Assembly (NCBI RefSeq): GCF_023073415.1
Contig: NZ_JADPJL010000023.1
Span: forward strand, 124,001 to 188,000
Length of the DNA: 64,000 nucleotides
Direction of reading: 5' to 3'
Source: Bradyrhizobium sp. 190
Lineage (GTDB): Bacteria; Pseudomonadota; Alphaproteobacteria; Rhizobiales; Xanthobacteraceae
Positions 26,619-36,073 of the stretch are shown here, piece by piece. Position numbers and translations under genes: made by a program. The notes beneath the pieces were generated by a model that was not told the origin of the DNA, did no database searches, and was given only the letters and a program-made list of their open reading frames with translations. How positions within the stretch are numbered: position 1 is the first letter of the stretch; each line of letters starts with the position of its first letter.

Positions 26619-27827
26619 TTGACTGCAACTGAGCAATTGAAACGTCCGGCTTTGCCGGCGGAGGTCGACATTCGCTCTCTCCGTGGCCTCAAATGGTTGA
26701 CCCCGCTGCTCGCACTGGCGCTATCCGCTTGCGACAACAAGCCGCCGCAGCAAGCGGCTCCCGCGGCGCCGCCCGTCACGGTCGCGCAGCCGGTGAAGCG
26801 TACTGTCACCGACTGGGATGAGTTCACCGGACGTTTCGAGGCGATCCAGGAAGTCCAGGTTCGCGCCCGCGTCGGCGGCTTCGTGAAATCAGTCGAATTC
26901 CGCGACGGTAGCATCGTGCGGGCGGGCGACCTGCTTTATGTGATCGACGCCCGTCCGTTCGAGGCGGTCGCCGAGCAGGCGGACGGCCAGCTATCCGACG
27001 CGCGTGCGAGGGGGGAGCTTGCCAGGCGCGAACTCGACCGTGCGCTGACATTGAATCAGACCCAGGCCGTATCCGATTCCATCGTCGACCAGCGCCGCCA
27101 GACCTTGCAGGCGGCGCGCGCCGCGGAGATGCAGGCCGAAGGCGCGCTCAAGGCCGCCAAGCTCAATATCGAATTCAGCCATGTGATGGCGCCGATTACG
27201 GGCCGCGTCAGCCGCCATCTGGTCACGCCGGGCAATCTCGTGCAGGGCAGCGATGGCGGCTCCACGCTGCTCACTTCGATCGTCTCGCTCGATCCGATCT
27301 ATATCTATTTCGACGTCGACGAGGCGACCTACCTGCGAAACAGCCGGCTCTGGTCCGAAGGCAAGCGGCCGAGCTCGCGCGACACGCCGAACCCGGTCGA
27401 GGTGACGCTGACCGGCGGAACCAAGCCCTCGCATGAGGGCAAAATGGATTTCCTCGACAACCGCCTCGACGTCTCGACCGGGACACTGCGCAGCCGCGCT
27501 GTCATCCAGAACAAGGATCTCTCGATCCTCCCCGGCCAGTTCGGCCGCGTCCGCATCATCGGCAGTGCGCCCTATGAGGCCCTGCTGCTGCCGGACACGG
27601 CTGTCGCGACCGACCAGTCGCGCAAGATCGTCTTTGTGGTCAAGGACGACAATACGGTCGAGGCGAAGCCGGTGACGCTTGGGCCGCTCGACGAAGGCCT
27701 GCGCGTGATCCGCGAGGGGTTGAAGCCTGAGGACCGCGTCATCATCGACGGTCTGCAGCGAGCGCGCGTGGGTGCGAAAGTCACCCCGCAGACCGCCGAG
27801 GTCAAGCCGGCCGGTGGCAAGACATGA
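26619..27827 (+). CDS. RND efflux system periplasmic adaptor (AcrA/MexA-type)
   Basis: A 402-residue membrane fusion protein. The N-terminal region ends in a lipobox (LLALALSAC, Cys about residue 37), so it is probably a lipoprotein. Then come a barrel-sandwich hybrid (QVRARVGGFVKSVEFRDGSI), a helical hairpin (about residues 120-180), and a beta-barrel and membrane-proximal domain (IYFDVDEATYLRNS; LPGQFGRVRIIG). It bridges the RND pump to an outer-membrane channel. Start: a TTG at 26619 behind GAGGGGAGATGGGG; no in-frame ATG serves better. It overlaps the pump start by four bases. No TolC-like gene is adjacent. Confidence 0.88.
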   Translation: MTATEQLKRPALPAEVDIRSLRGLKWLTPLLALALSACDNKPPQQAAPAAPPVTVAQPVKRTVTDWDEFTGRFEAIQEVQVRARVGGFVKSVEFRDGSIVRAGDLLYVIDARPFEAVAEQADGQLSDARARGELARRELDRALTLNQTQAVSDSIVDQRRQTLQAARAAEMQAEGALKAAKLNIEFSHVMAPITGRVSRHLVTPGNLVQGSDGGSTLLTSIVSLDPIYIYFDVDEATYLRNSRLWSEGKRPSSRDTPNPVEVTLTGGTKPSHEGKMDFLDNRLDVSTGTLRSRAVIQNKDLSILPGQFGRVRIIGSAPYEALLLPDTAVATDQSRKIVFVVKDDNTVEAKPVTLGPLDEGLRVIREGLKPEDRVIIDGLQRARVGAKVTPQTAEVKPAGGKT

Positions 27828-30800
27828 ATCTGGGCCGCCTCTCCGTCAACCAGCCCATCCTGGCGATGGTGCTGTCGATCGTGCTGATGATCGTTGGCGC
27901 GATCGCCTACACCACGCTGCCGGTCGCGGAATATCCGCAAGTGGTTCCGCCGACGGTGACGGTCACCACGCAATATCCCGGCGCCTCTGCGCAAACCGTG
28001 TCTGACACCGTCGCCGCCCCGATCGAGCAGGAGATCAACGGCGTCGAGGACATGCTGTATCTCTACAGCCAGGCGACCTCGAATGGACAGTTGACGATCA
28101 CCGTTACGTTCAAGCTCGGGACCGATCTCGACCAGGCGCAGGTGCTGGTCCAGAACCGCGTCGCGATTGCGCAGCCGCGGCTGCCCGAAGAAGTGCAGCG
28201 CGGCGGCGTCGTCACCCGCAAGAACAGCCCCGACATCCTGATGGTCGTGTTCATGCTGTCGCCGGACGACACGTTCGACCAGCTCTACATCAGTAACTAC
28301 GCGCTGCTGCGGGTCCGCGACCAGCTGGAGCGGCTCGACGGCGTCGGCGACATCCAGATCTTCGGCGCACGCGACTATTCGATGCGGCTGTGGCTCGATC
28401 CCGACAAGATCTCCACGCTGGGCCTGACGGCGGGCGAGGTGGTTGCGGCGATCCGGTCGCAGAACGTGCAGATCGCGGGTGGCCAGATCGCCGAACCGCC
28501 GATTGCCGACCGCGCCTTTTCGCCGAATCTTACCTTCACCGGCCGATTGAAGGATCCCAAACAGTTCGAGGAGATCGTGGTCAAGGCCGGTACCGACGGG
28601 CGTATCGTGCGGCTGCGCGACGTCGCGCGGATCGAGCTCGGCGCGCTGGCCTACTCGACCAACAGCTTCCTGCTACGGAAATCTGCCGTCGGCATGGTGG
28701 TGACCCAGCGGCCGGGCTCGAACGCGCTGGCGACCGCCAAGGGCATTTCGGACACGATGGAGAGGCTGAAAGCGAGCTTTCCGCAGGGGCTTGACTACAA
28801 TATCGGTTACAACCCGACCGAATTCATTGCGCAGTCCGTCAGCGAGCTGATCAAGTCGATCTACGAAGCGATGGCGCTGGTCGTGATCGTGGTGCTGGTG
28901 TTCCTGCAGGGCTGGCGCCCGGCCATCATTCCTATCATCGCGATTCCGGTGTCGCTGGTCGGCACCTTTGCGGTGATGGCCGCACTTGGCTTCTCGATCA
29001 ACAATTTGACCTTGTTCGGCCTGGTGCTCGCGGTCGGCATCGTCGTCGATGACGCGATCGTGGTGGTCGAAAACGTCGAGCGCCATCTCGAGCACGGCAT
29101 GAGCCGCCGCGATGCGGCGCTCCGTACCATGGAAGAGGTCGGCAGCGCGCTGGTTTCGATTGCGCTGGTGTTGTGCGCGGTGTTCGTGCCGACGGCATTC
29201 CTCGGCGGCATCTCCGGTCAGTTCTTTCAGCAGTTTGCCGTCACCATTGCGGTTGCGACCGCGATTTCCTGCTTCTGCTCGCTGACGCTTTCACCGGCGC
29301 TGGCCTCGATGATCCTGCAGCCGCATGCGGACAAGCGGCCTCCGGCGCGCTGGAACTTCATCGCACGCGGCTGGGATGCCTTTACCGGCGTGTTCAATCG
29401 CGGCTTCGACCGGCTCGCGCATGGCTACGCCCGCGCCGCCGATTTCGTGATTTGGCATTCGGTGGTGATGTTATTGGTCTACGTGGCGCTGATCGGCGGC
29501 GCCGGATGGCTGCTCGTCACCACACCGCAGGGCTTCATTCCGGCGCAGGATCGCGGCTATGTCATCGTCTCCGTGCAGCTGCCGGGCGCGGCCTCTTTGG
29601 CGCGGACGACCGAAATAGTCAGGGAGGTCGAGAAAAGAGCGCTCGATACGCCCGGCATCGTCCGGGTCGCGGCGTTTGCGGGCTTCTCGGGCGCAACCCG
29701 CACGCAAGCGAGCAACGCCGCGGCGTTATTCCCCGTGTTCGAAGATCCGGAGGTTCGCCACAAGAAGGGACTGTCGGCCGACGCAATTGCCGGTGAGCTG
29801 CGCAAGCGGCTTGCGAGCATCCAGGGCGCGTTCATCATCGTCATTCCGCCGCCGGCGGTGCCCGGCATCGGTACCGGCGGCGGCTTCACCATGCGTATCC
29901 AGGATCGTCAGAGCCGCGGCCCTGAACTGCTGGCGGCTGCGACCGACGAACTGGTCGGCGCTGCGCGCAAGGCGCCCGGGTTGACCCAGGTGTTCTCGCC
30001 GTTTACCGCCAACACGCCGCAATTGTTCGTCGATATCGACCGCGTGAAGGCGCAGAAGCTCGGCGTGCCGATCGCGAACATCAATGAGGCGATCCAGACC
30101 TATTTCGGATCGACTTATGTCAACGACTTCAACCTGTTCGGGCGCACCTACCGCGTCACGGCACAGGCCGATCTGCCGTTCCGGAAAGAGAGCACCGATC
30201 TCTCGCGCCTGCGCACCCGCAACGCGGCCGGCGACATGGTGATGCTCGGCAGCGTCGTGGACTTCAAGGATACCTCCGGCCCCGACCGCGTCGCACGCTA
30301 CAATCTCTATCCAGCTTCCGAGCTGCAGGGCGACACGCTGCCGGGCACCAGTTCGGCGACTGCCATCGACACCATGAAGAAGCTCGCCGAGGAGACGCTG
30401 CCGACCGGCTTCGGCTTTGAGTGGACGGATTTGTCCTATCAGCAGGTGACCGGCGGCCAAGCCGGCCTCCTCGTGTTCCCAATCTGCGTGCTGTTCGTCT
30501 ATCTGGTGCTGGCGGCGCAATATGGCAGCTGGAGCCTGCCGTTCGCGGTCATCCTGATCGTGCCGATGTGCCTGTTTGCCGCCACCATTGGCGTGCGGAT
30601 CATGGGACAGGACGTCAACATCCTGACCCAGATCGGATTCGTGGTGTTGGTGGGGCTGGCGGCAAAGAACGCTATTCTGATCGTCGAGTTCGCGCGCGAC
30701 ATCGAACTCGAAGGTAAGGCGCGGCTGGACGCTGTCATCGAAGCCTGCCGGCTGCGGTTGCGGCCGATCCTGATGACGTCGTTTGCCTTCATCCTCGGCG

Positions 30801-30976
30801 TGCTGCCGCTGGTGATTTCCTCGGGTTCGGGGTCGGAGATGCGTCAAGCGGTCGGCGTCGCGGTGTTCTTCGGTATGATCGGCGTCACGCTGTTCGGCCT
30901 GATCTTCACGCCGATCTTCTACGTCATCGTCCGCAACCTAGCGGACGGGAAGGGCAAGAAGCCGGCCGCGGCGTGA
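27824..30976 (+). CDS. RND multidrug efflux pump (HAE1 family, AcrB/MexF-like)
   Basis: A 1050-residue inner-membrane proton antiporter, the usual length for AcrB homologues. Twelve helices in two halves are evident (first helix LSIVLMIVGAIAYTTL), with two large periplasmic loops. The charged TM4 motif is visible as GIVVDDAIVVVENVERHLEH, carrying the paired aspartates needed for proton transfer. PVAEYPQVVPPTVTVTTQYP and SDTVAAPIEQEINGVEDMLY match the HAE1 start. It expels lipophilic compounds with the adaptor encoded just upstream (ATGA overlap). No local repressor gene is seen, unlike many acrAB operons. Confidence 0.92.
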   Translation: MNLGRLSVNQPILAMVLSIVLMIVGAIAYTTLPVAEYPQVVPPTVTVTTQYPGASAQTVSDTVAAPIEQEINGVEDMLYLYSQATSNGQLTITVTFKLGTDLDQAQVLVQNRVAIAQPRLPEEVQRGGVVTRKNSPDILMVVFMLSPDDTFDQLYISNYALLRVRDQLERLDGVGDIQIFGARDYSMRLWLDPDKISTLGLTAGEVVAAIRSQNVQIAGGQIAEPPIADRAFSPNLTFTGRLKDPKQFEEIVVKAGTDGRIVRLRDVARIELGALAYSTNSFLLRKSAVGMVVTQRPGSNALATAKGISDTMERLKASFPQGLDYNIGYNPTEFIAQSVSELIKSIYEAMALVVIVVLVFLQGWRPAIIPIIAIPVSLVGTFAVMAALGFSINNLTLFGLVLAVGIVVDDAIVVVENVERHLEHGMSRRDAALRTMEEVGSALVSIALVLCAVFVPTAFLGGISGQFFQQFAVTIAVATAISCFCSLTLSPALASMILQPHADKRPPARWNFIARGWDAFTGVFNRGFDRLAHGYARAADFVIWHSVVMLLVYVALIGGAGWLLVTTPQGFIPAQDRGYVIVSVQLPGAASLARTTEIVREVEKRALDTPGIVRVAAFAGFSGATRTQASNAAALFPVFEDPEVRHKKGLSADAIAGELRKRLASIQGAFIIVIPPPAVPGIGTGGGFTMRIQDRQSRGPELLAAATDELVGAARKAPGLTQVFSPFTANTPQLFVDIDRVKAQKLGVPIANINEAIQTYFGSTYVNDFNLFGRTYRVTAQADLPFRKESTDLSRLRTRNAAGDMVMLGSVVDFKDTSGPDRVARYNLYPASELQGDTLPGTSSATAIDTMKKLAEETLPTGFGFEWTDLSYQQVTGGQAGLLVFPICVLFVYLVLAAQYGSWSLPFAVILIVPMCLFAATIGVRIMGQDVNILTQIGFVVLVGLAAKNAILIVEFARDIELEGKARLDAVIEACRLRLRPILMTSFAFILGVLPLVISSGSGSEMRQAVGVAVFFGMIGVTLFGLIFTPIFYVIVRNLADGKGKKPAAA

Positions 30977-31131
30977 ACTGTCATCAATCGCCGGAATGAC
31001 AGATGAGGCGTTGGCACACGCCCGCCTCAGAAGTTCCCCATACTTTTGGCTGATCCGAAATGGATGGGCAGGTGCGGGGTTATTGACTAGTGTTGCCAGG
31101 TTCCTCTGACAAAAAATTCCGGGAGAAAAAA

Positions 31132-32325
31132 ATGAAGTCGGGATTGTTGGCCGCCGTTGCGGTGGGTGGTCTTTTGCTCGCCGCGCCGGCATCGGCGCAG
31201 GGCGTCAAGATCGGTATTCTGAACGATCAATCCGGGGTCTACGCCGATTACGGCGGCAAATGGTCCTTCGAGGCCGCCAAGATGGCGATCGAGGATTTCG
31301 GCGGCGAAGTGCTGGGCCACAAGATCGAAATCGTCTCCGCCGATCACCAGAACAAGCCGGACCTCGCCTCCGCCATTGCACGGCGCTGGTATGAGGTCGA
31401 AGGCGTCGACATGATCACCGAACTGACGACCTCGTCGGTCGCGCTCGCGATTCACGATCTGTCGAAGCAGATGAAGAAAATCGACATCGTCGTAGGCGCG
31501 GCAACCTCGCGCCTCAGCGGCGACGCCTGCCAACCCTATGGATTTCACTGGGCCTACGATACCCACGCGTTGGCGTTCGGCACCGGCGGCGCGCTGGTGG
31601 AATCCGGTGGCGATAGCTGGTTCTTCATGACCGCGGACTACGCGTTCGGCCATGCGCTGGAAAAGGACACAGGCGACTACGTCAAGGCCAAGGGCGGCAA
31701 GGTGCTCGGCGCGGTCCGCATTCCCCTGAACACGGCGGATTTTTCGTCGTTCCTGCTGCAGGCGCAGAGCTCGAAAGCCAAGATCATCGGCCTCGCCAAT
31801 GCCGGCCTCGACACCACAAACTCGATCAAGCAGGCGGCTGAATTCGGCATCGTCAAAAGCGGCCAGAAACTTGCCGGCCTGCTGCTGACGCTCGCCGAAG
31901 TCCACGGCCTCGGGCTCGAGGCCGCGCAAGGCCTGGTGCTGACGGAAGGCTACTACTGGGACCGCGACCCCAGGAGCCGCAATCTCGCCGAACGCTTTTT
32001 CAAGCGTACCGGCCGCATGCCGAACATGATCCAGGCCGGCACCTATTCGGCGACGCTACAATATCTGAAGGCGGTCAAGGCGGCAGGCACGAAGGACACC
32101 GAGGCGGTCGCCAAGAAGCTGAAAGAGCTTCCGGTGGACGACGACTTCGCGCAAGGCGGCAAGGTGCTGGAAAACGGCCGCATGGTGCACGACCTCTATC
32201 TGTTCGAGGTCAAGAAGCCGTCTGAATCGAAGAAGCCGTGGGATTACTACAAGCAGCTTGCTGTCGTGCCCGGCGACAAGGCGTTCCCGGCGGCCAAGGA
32301 TTCCGGCTGCCCGCTGGTGAAGTAA
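31132..32325 (+). CDS. Periplasmic substrate-binding protein, Leu/Ile/Val type (second orphan)
   Basis: A 397-residue type I periplasmic binding protein. A signal peptide (about residues 1-22, ending APASAQ) precedes GVKIGILNDQSGVYADYGGK and two lobes. The start is the ATG at 31132 after CGGGAGAAAAA. No transporter components are adjacent. It follows the RND pump by 155 bases but is probably a separate unit. Members with YADYGGK-like N-termini often bind aromatic or amide compounds; the ligand here is unknown. Confidence 0.85.
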   Translation: MKSGLLAAVAVGGLLLAAPASAQGVKIGILNDQSGVYADYGGKWSFEAAKMAIEDFGGEVLGHKIEIVSADHQNKPDLASAIARRWYEVEGVDMITELTTSSVALAIHDLSKQMKKIDIVVGAATSRLSGDACQPYGFHWAYDTHALAFGTGGALVESGGDSWFFMTADYAFGHALEKDTGDYVKAKGGKVLGAVRIPLNTADFSSFLLQAQSSKAKIIGLANAGLDTTNSIKQAAEFGIVKSGQKLAGLLLTLAEVHGLGLEAAQGLVLTEGYYWDRDPRSRNLAERFFKRTGRMPNMIQAGTYSATLQYLKAVKAAGTKDTEAVAKKLKELPVDDDFAQGGKVLENGRMVHDLYLFEVKKPSESKKPWDYYKQLAVVPGDKAFPAAKDSGCPLVK

Positions 32326-32330
32326 AAAGC

Positions 32331-32425
32331 CGTAGGGTGGGCAAAGCGAAGCGTGCCCACCATCTCGCAGCTCGTTCGCTGATGGATGGTGGGGCACGTC
32401 GCTTCGCTCCTTTGCCCACCCTACG
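32331..32425. repeat. Dispersed palindromic repeat, copy 3
   Basis: CGTAGGGTGGGCAAAGCGAA pairs with the terminal TTTGCCCACCCTACG, plus CGTGCCCACCAT against ATGGTGGGGCACG. It begins 5 bases after the binding-protein stop, between convergent genes. Confidence 0.92.
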
Positions 32426-32454
32426 AGTCTTCGTCGATCAGCCGCGGCGTATGG

Positions 32455-32474
32455 GTCCCTGCTTTCGCAGGGAC
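32455..32474. repeat. Small perfect hairpin GTCCCTGC-TTTC-GCAGGGAC
   Basis: An 8-base perfect stem with a TTTC loop, directly after the dispersed repeat and 62 bases downstream of the AttH-like gene's stop. It may be a second repeat family or part of a bidirectional termination zone. Confidence 0.55.
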
Positions 32475-32535
32475 GACGAACCGGGGCCCATTCTACTTTG
32501 CATGGGGTTGTTTTCGATATTTTGTGTCTGGGCCG

Positions 32536-33627
32536 CTAATAGCCCGTCATTTCCAGATAGCCCACTCCCGTATGGCTGCCTGCAAAGCGGATCGGGCCTT
32601 CCCAATAGGGAAGGCTGGTGCCCATCCAGCTTCTCGGATTGAGCGCCCTGCATTCGATCGCGAGCGCCATTTTCGCAATCGCGATGCGCCATGCCGTCGG
32701 GATCTTTCGTCCCTCGATAACAGTGACAGTCAGGGGCGTCATGGCGATCTCCTCGGAGCCGAACGTCTCGGCCGTGCCGTCGGGCGCGATCCATTTGCCG
32801 GAGCCGTAATGCTGGCCGTCGGTCTGGCGCATGCGGTACAGCATCAACTTGTCGCCGGAATTGAAATGCAGCGAGAGCCAGTCCCATCCGCTTTGATCGG
32901 AGGCCAGTGGCTGGCTGCTCCACTCGCGATCGAGCCAGGCCATCCCGGTGACGTCGACAGGCCTGTCGTCGATGGTGACGATGCCCTTCGCCGTATAATG
33001 CGGCTGGCTGTAATAATAGGAGGCCTGCTCGCGCAGCGATTTGCGGCTGTAGCCGCCGTCCCCCTGCAGCACGAGCGGACGAACTGCGTCGAGGCGTAGC
33101 GCGTAGCTGAAATCGGCGCCCGATGCCTTCAGCTCAAGCGGTGCAACATTTTCGCCATTCACTGGTACTAGTCCGCGCATCTCCCACGCGTCGATCCAGG
33201 CATGAAACGGCTCGGCCTCCACGCCAGCCTGGCCAACGCCGCCGCGCGCAAATGTCTGGCCGACGCGATGGGTATCGGCGCGCGTGACGGCGGCATGGCC
33301 CATCCATATCTGCTGGTTCGCCCAGCCTTCCTGCGGCCCGCCCGGCGCGATCGCCTGGCGAAACAGCGTCCATTGGGCGCCGTAGGCAACGCCATTGGCA
33401 TCGGCGAGATTGGCCGTCACATACCACCACTCGATGCGAAATTCCGGATGTGGCCCGTGGTCGGCGGGAAATGCGAATGTCCTGCCGGGTACGACCGCCG
33501 CAAATCCATCCGCGCTTTCACCAAGCCCCGCAAAACCCTGCGCGAGCGCCTTGCCACTGAGCCCCGCGAGAAGCGCGCCGCCGACGAAGCCGCGGCGGGT
33601 GATCGGGCCGCTACCGTTCATTGGCAA
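32536..33627 (-). CDS. attH: AttH/CrtC lipocalin-like secreted protein
   Basis: A 363-residue protein of the AttH/carotenoid 1,2-hydratase-like double-lipocalin family. An N-terminal twin-arginine-like signal (ITRRGFVGGALLAGLSG, about residues 9-25) precedes the family motifs FPADHGPHPEFRIEWWYVTA (about 53-72), MGHAAV and MAWLDREWSS. The start (ATG at 33627, or 33621) overlaps the FtsX-type permease gene by up to 17 bases. In Agrobacterium the att genes pair such a protein with an ABC transporter, and the ATPase-permease-AttH order here is the same type. The biochemical role is unproven; lipid or pigment binding or hydration is possible. The symbol is by family analogy. Confidence 0.75.
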   Translation of the reverse strand: MPMNGSGPITRRGFVGGALLAGLSGKALAQGFAGLGESADGFAAVVPGRTFAFPADHGPHPEFRIEWWYVTANLADANGVAYGAQWTLFRQAIAPGGPQEGWANQQIWMGHAAVTRADTHRVGQTFARGGVGQAGVEAEPFHAWIDAWEMRGLVPVNGENVAPLELKASGADFSYALRLDAVRPLVLQGDGGYSRKSLREQASYYYSQPHYTAKGIVTIDDRPVDVTGMAWLDREWSSQPLASDQSGWDWLSLHFNSGDKLMLYRMRQTDGQHYGSGKWIAPDGTAETFGSEEIAMTPLTVTVIEGRKIPTAWRIAIAKMALAIECRALNPRSWMGTSLPYWEGPIRFAGSHTGVGYLEMTGY

Positions 33628-36073
33628 AAATCCTGATCAGGCTCGCCGGCTGCATGCGCGCCAGCCGGATGACGGGGAGCGCGGCCGCGGCGAGGGCGGC
33701 CGCCATCGCGACGCCTGTGAGCCACAGCAATTGCGTCGGGAAGACGTGAAACGGCAGCCGCCAGCCGAACGCCTTGACGTTGACGACCGCGAGCAGACAC
33801 CACGCGACCAACAGACCGAGCGGAAGCGCGAAGATGGTGGTGATCAGCGCCACCGACATCGTCTTGAGAAGTTCGATGACCGCGAGCCGCCGCCGCGTGA
33901 TGCCGATCGCCCATAGCGGCGCCAGTTGCGGCAGCCGGGAATTGGCAAGCGTGAGCAGGCTCGTCAACAGCGCGACGCCGGCAACGCCGAGCGTGAAGGC
34001 GTTCAGCGCCGCGGTCACCGCAAAGGTGCGGTTGAAGATCCGTGTCGATTCCGCCTTCATCGTCGCCTGATCGGCGACATTGCGGTCGCCAAGCGCGAAC
34101 TTTTCCTGCAGTGCCGAGATCAACGCCGGTATCTTTGGCGGGGCGACCCGCAATCCCATGCGCGTCAGCGGAATTTCCGGAAAGCGCCGCGCCAGCGCGG
34201 CGAAGTTCACCGCGATCTGGCCCTTGGGGTTACCGTAATCGGCATAGATGCCGACCACGTCGAGTGCCCAGTTTCCGCCCGACGCGGGCACCTCGATGCG
34301 GTCACCGACGGAAAGATTCAGACGCCGCGCCAGTTGTTCGCTGACAAGGGCCGCATTGCCGGGACGAAGCTTGATCCACGCATTTTCAGCCGACTGCAGC
34401 AGCGGCCAGTTGTCGCGATAAATGGCGTGATCGGGCAGGCCCAGCACCTCGATCGGAGCGCCCGCCAATTGCGTATCGGCGCGGCCGCCGGGCAGGATCG
34501 CTTCGACCTCGGGGCGCTCGCGCAGCCACGCCTTGATCTCGTCCGCCTGCGCGTCGTTGGCGGCGCTGACATAGACATCGGCCGCCAGCCGCCCGTCGAG
34601 CCAGACCAGAAACGTGCGGCTGAAACTCTCGACCATGGTGGAGACGCCGACATTGACTGATAGCGCGAGCAACAGCGCCATCAGGGCGAGCGACAGCCCG
34701 GATAGTTGCTGACGGCTGTCCGCCCAGAACCAGACGCTGACCGGGGCTCGCGCATAGCGCTGACCAAGCGACAGCATGAATTCCAGAAACATCGGCAGGA
34801 TCAGCGCCGCGCCGAGCATCAGCGCCGCGAGCACGGCAAAGCCTGAAATGAGGGAATCGCCGAACCAGAGAAAGCATGCCGCGGCGGCGAACGCTGCGAG
34901 CGCCAGCGCGCTCTGGTAGGTCAGCCAGCGCCGCTGCGCCTGTTGCCAGGCGAAAGGCTGCGCGGTGGCGAGCAGCGGCAGCCGCAGCGCCTTGGTCAGG
35001 CTGGCGGCGGCGGCAGCGAGCGCACCTGTTATGCTGATGGCGACACCCGCGATCCACCATTGCGGCTTGAGCGTCAGGTGTCCCGGAATCTGCGCGCCAT
35101 AGAGCCCGCGCAGGGAGGCGGCGACATCGGGCAGCAACGCGCCGGCGATGAAGTAACCGCACACGAGACCCATCAGCCCTGCGATCAGCGCCAGCGACAC
35201 CAGCTCAAGCACCAGCACGCCGTTGAGCATCCGCGCCGAGACGCCGCAGGCGCGCAAGGTGCGCAGCACCGGCAGCCGTTGTTCGAAGGCTAGCCCGATT
35301 GCCGAATTGACGATAAAGAGCCCGACAAAGAACGACAGAAAACCGAACGCGGTCAGGTTCAGGTGAAAACTGTCGGTAAGGCGTTCAAGGTCGGTCTCCG
35401 CATCCGGTTCGATCAGGCGAAGCCTGTCGCCGGCAATGCTTTCAAGTGGTGCGTGCCTGCCCGTCGTCTTGCCGATCAGAAGGCGCGAGAGCTGATCCGG
35501 CATTTTCAGCAGGCTCTGCGCGATGCCGATATCGACGACCAGAACGCCGGGCACCAGGTTCGGCTGCACGCGAAGCGGCGGCAGCAACGCGCCGCCATTG
35601 GCCTCTGGGCGGGCGCCCTCCGCGAGTTTGAGATCGGAAAGCGTTTCGGGCGCGACCAGCATCGCGCCCGGCGGCGTCATGAAGGCTTGCAGATCGGCCT
35701 TGCCGACCGCAGGCGCGTTGCCGACTTCCGCGGGCAGCGTCACCGGTTCGATACCCAATAGCCGGAACGACCGTCCCTCGATCTGCACCCGGCCTTCGAC
35801 CATCGGCGAGACCGGCCAGCCGGCGCGGCGCAAGTCGACGAAGAGTTTTTGCGGAACGCTTCCGCCGTTGTTGGCGGCCAGCATGGCGGTGCGCGTCCCG
35901 CCGAACGTGGCGGCGGCGCGATCGTAGGATGTGCGCGCCTGCTGATTGAGCGCCTGCACGCCGCTCCACAGCGCGGTCGCCGAGATCAGTCCGATCAGCA
36001 AGGTCGCAAGCTGCATCGGATGCCGCCGCCAATGGCTCAGCAATACAGCCAGCGTCCACAGTGCGCGTTTCAC
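33611..36073 (-). CDS. FtsX-type ABC transporter permease
   Basis: An 820-residue inner-membrane protein with an N-terminal helix (about residues 20-42), a large periplasmic domain, and two FtsX-like four-helix units: one in the middle (ALGFLS..., LVLELVSLALIAGLMGLVCG) and one at the C-terminus (NAFTLGVAGVALLTSLLTLA; ALITTIFALPLGLLVAWCLL). This duplicated layout is typical of lipoprotein-type or AttG-like permeases, which act by mechanotransmission rather than by a classical channel. It overlaps the ATPase gene by four bases and the attH-like gene by 17. Likely cargo is a lipid or lipoprotein (inference). Confidence 0.85.
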   Translation of the reverse strand: MKRALWTLAVLLSHWRRHPMQLATLLIGLISATALWSGVQALNQQARTSYDRAAATFGGTRTAMLAANNGGSVPQKLFVDLRRAGWPVSPMVEGRVQIEGRSFRLLGIEPVTLPAEVGNAPAVGKADLQAFMTPPGAMLVAPETLSDLKLAEGARPEANGGALLPPLRVQPNLVPGVLVVDIGIAQSLLKMPDQLSRLLIGKTTGRHAPLESIAGDRLRLIEPDAETDLERLTDSFHLNLTAFGFLSFFVGLFIVNSAIGLAFEQRLPVLRTLRACGVSARMLNGVLVLELVSLALIAGLMGLVCGYFIAGALLPDVAASLRGLYGAQIPGHLTLKPQWWIAGVAISITGALAAAAASLTKALRLPLLATAQPFAWQQAQRRWLTYQSALALAAFAAAACFLWFGDSLISGFAVLAALMLGAALILPMFLEFMLSLGQRYARAPVSVWFWADSRQQLSGLSLALMALLLALSVNVGVSTMVESFSRTFLVWLDGRLAADVYVSAANDAQADEIKAWLRERPEVEAILPGGRADTQLAGAPIEVLGLPDHAIYRDNWPLLQSAENAWIKLRPGNAALVSEQLARRLNLSVGDRIEVPASGGNWALDVVGIYADYGNPKGQIAVNFAALARRFPEIPLTRMGLRVAPPKIPALISALQEKFALGDRNVADQATMKAESTRIFNRTFAVTAALNAFTLGVAGVALLTSLLTLANSRLPQLAPLWAIGITRRRLAVIELLKTMSVALITTIFALPLGLLVAWCLLAVVNVKAFGWRLPFHVFPTQLLWLTGVAMAAALAAAALPVIRLARMQPASLIRIFANER

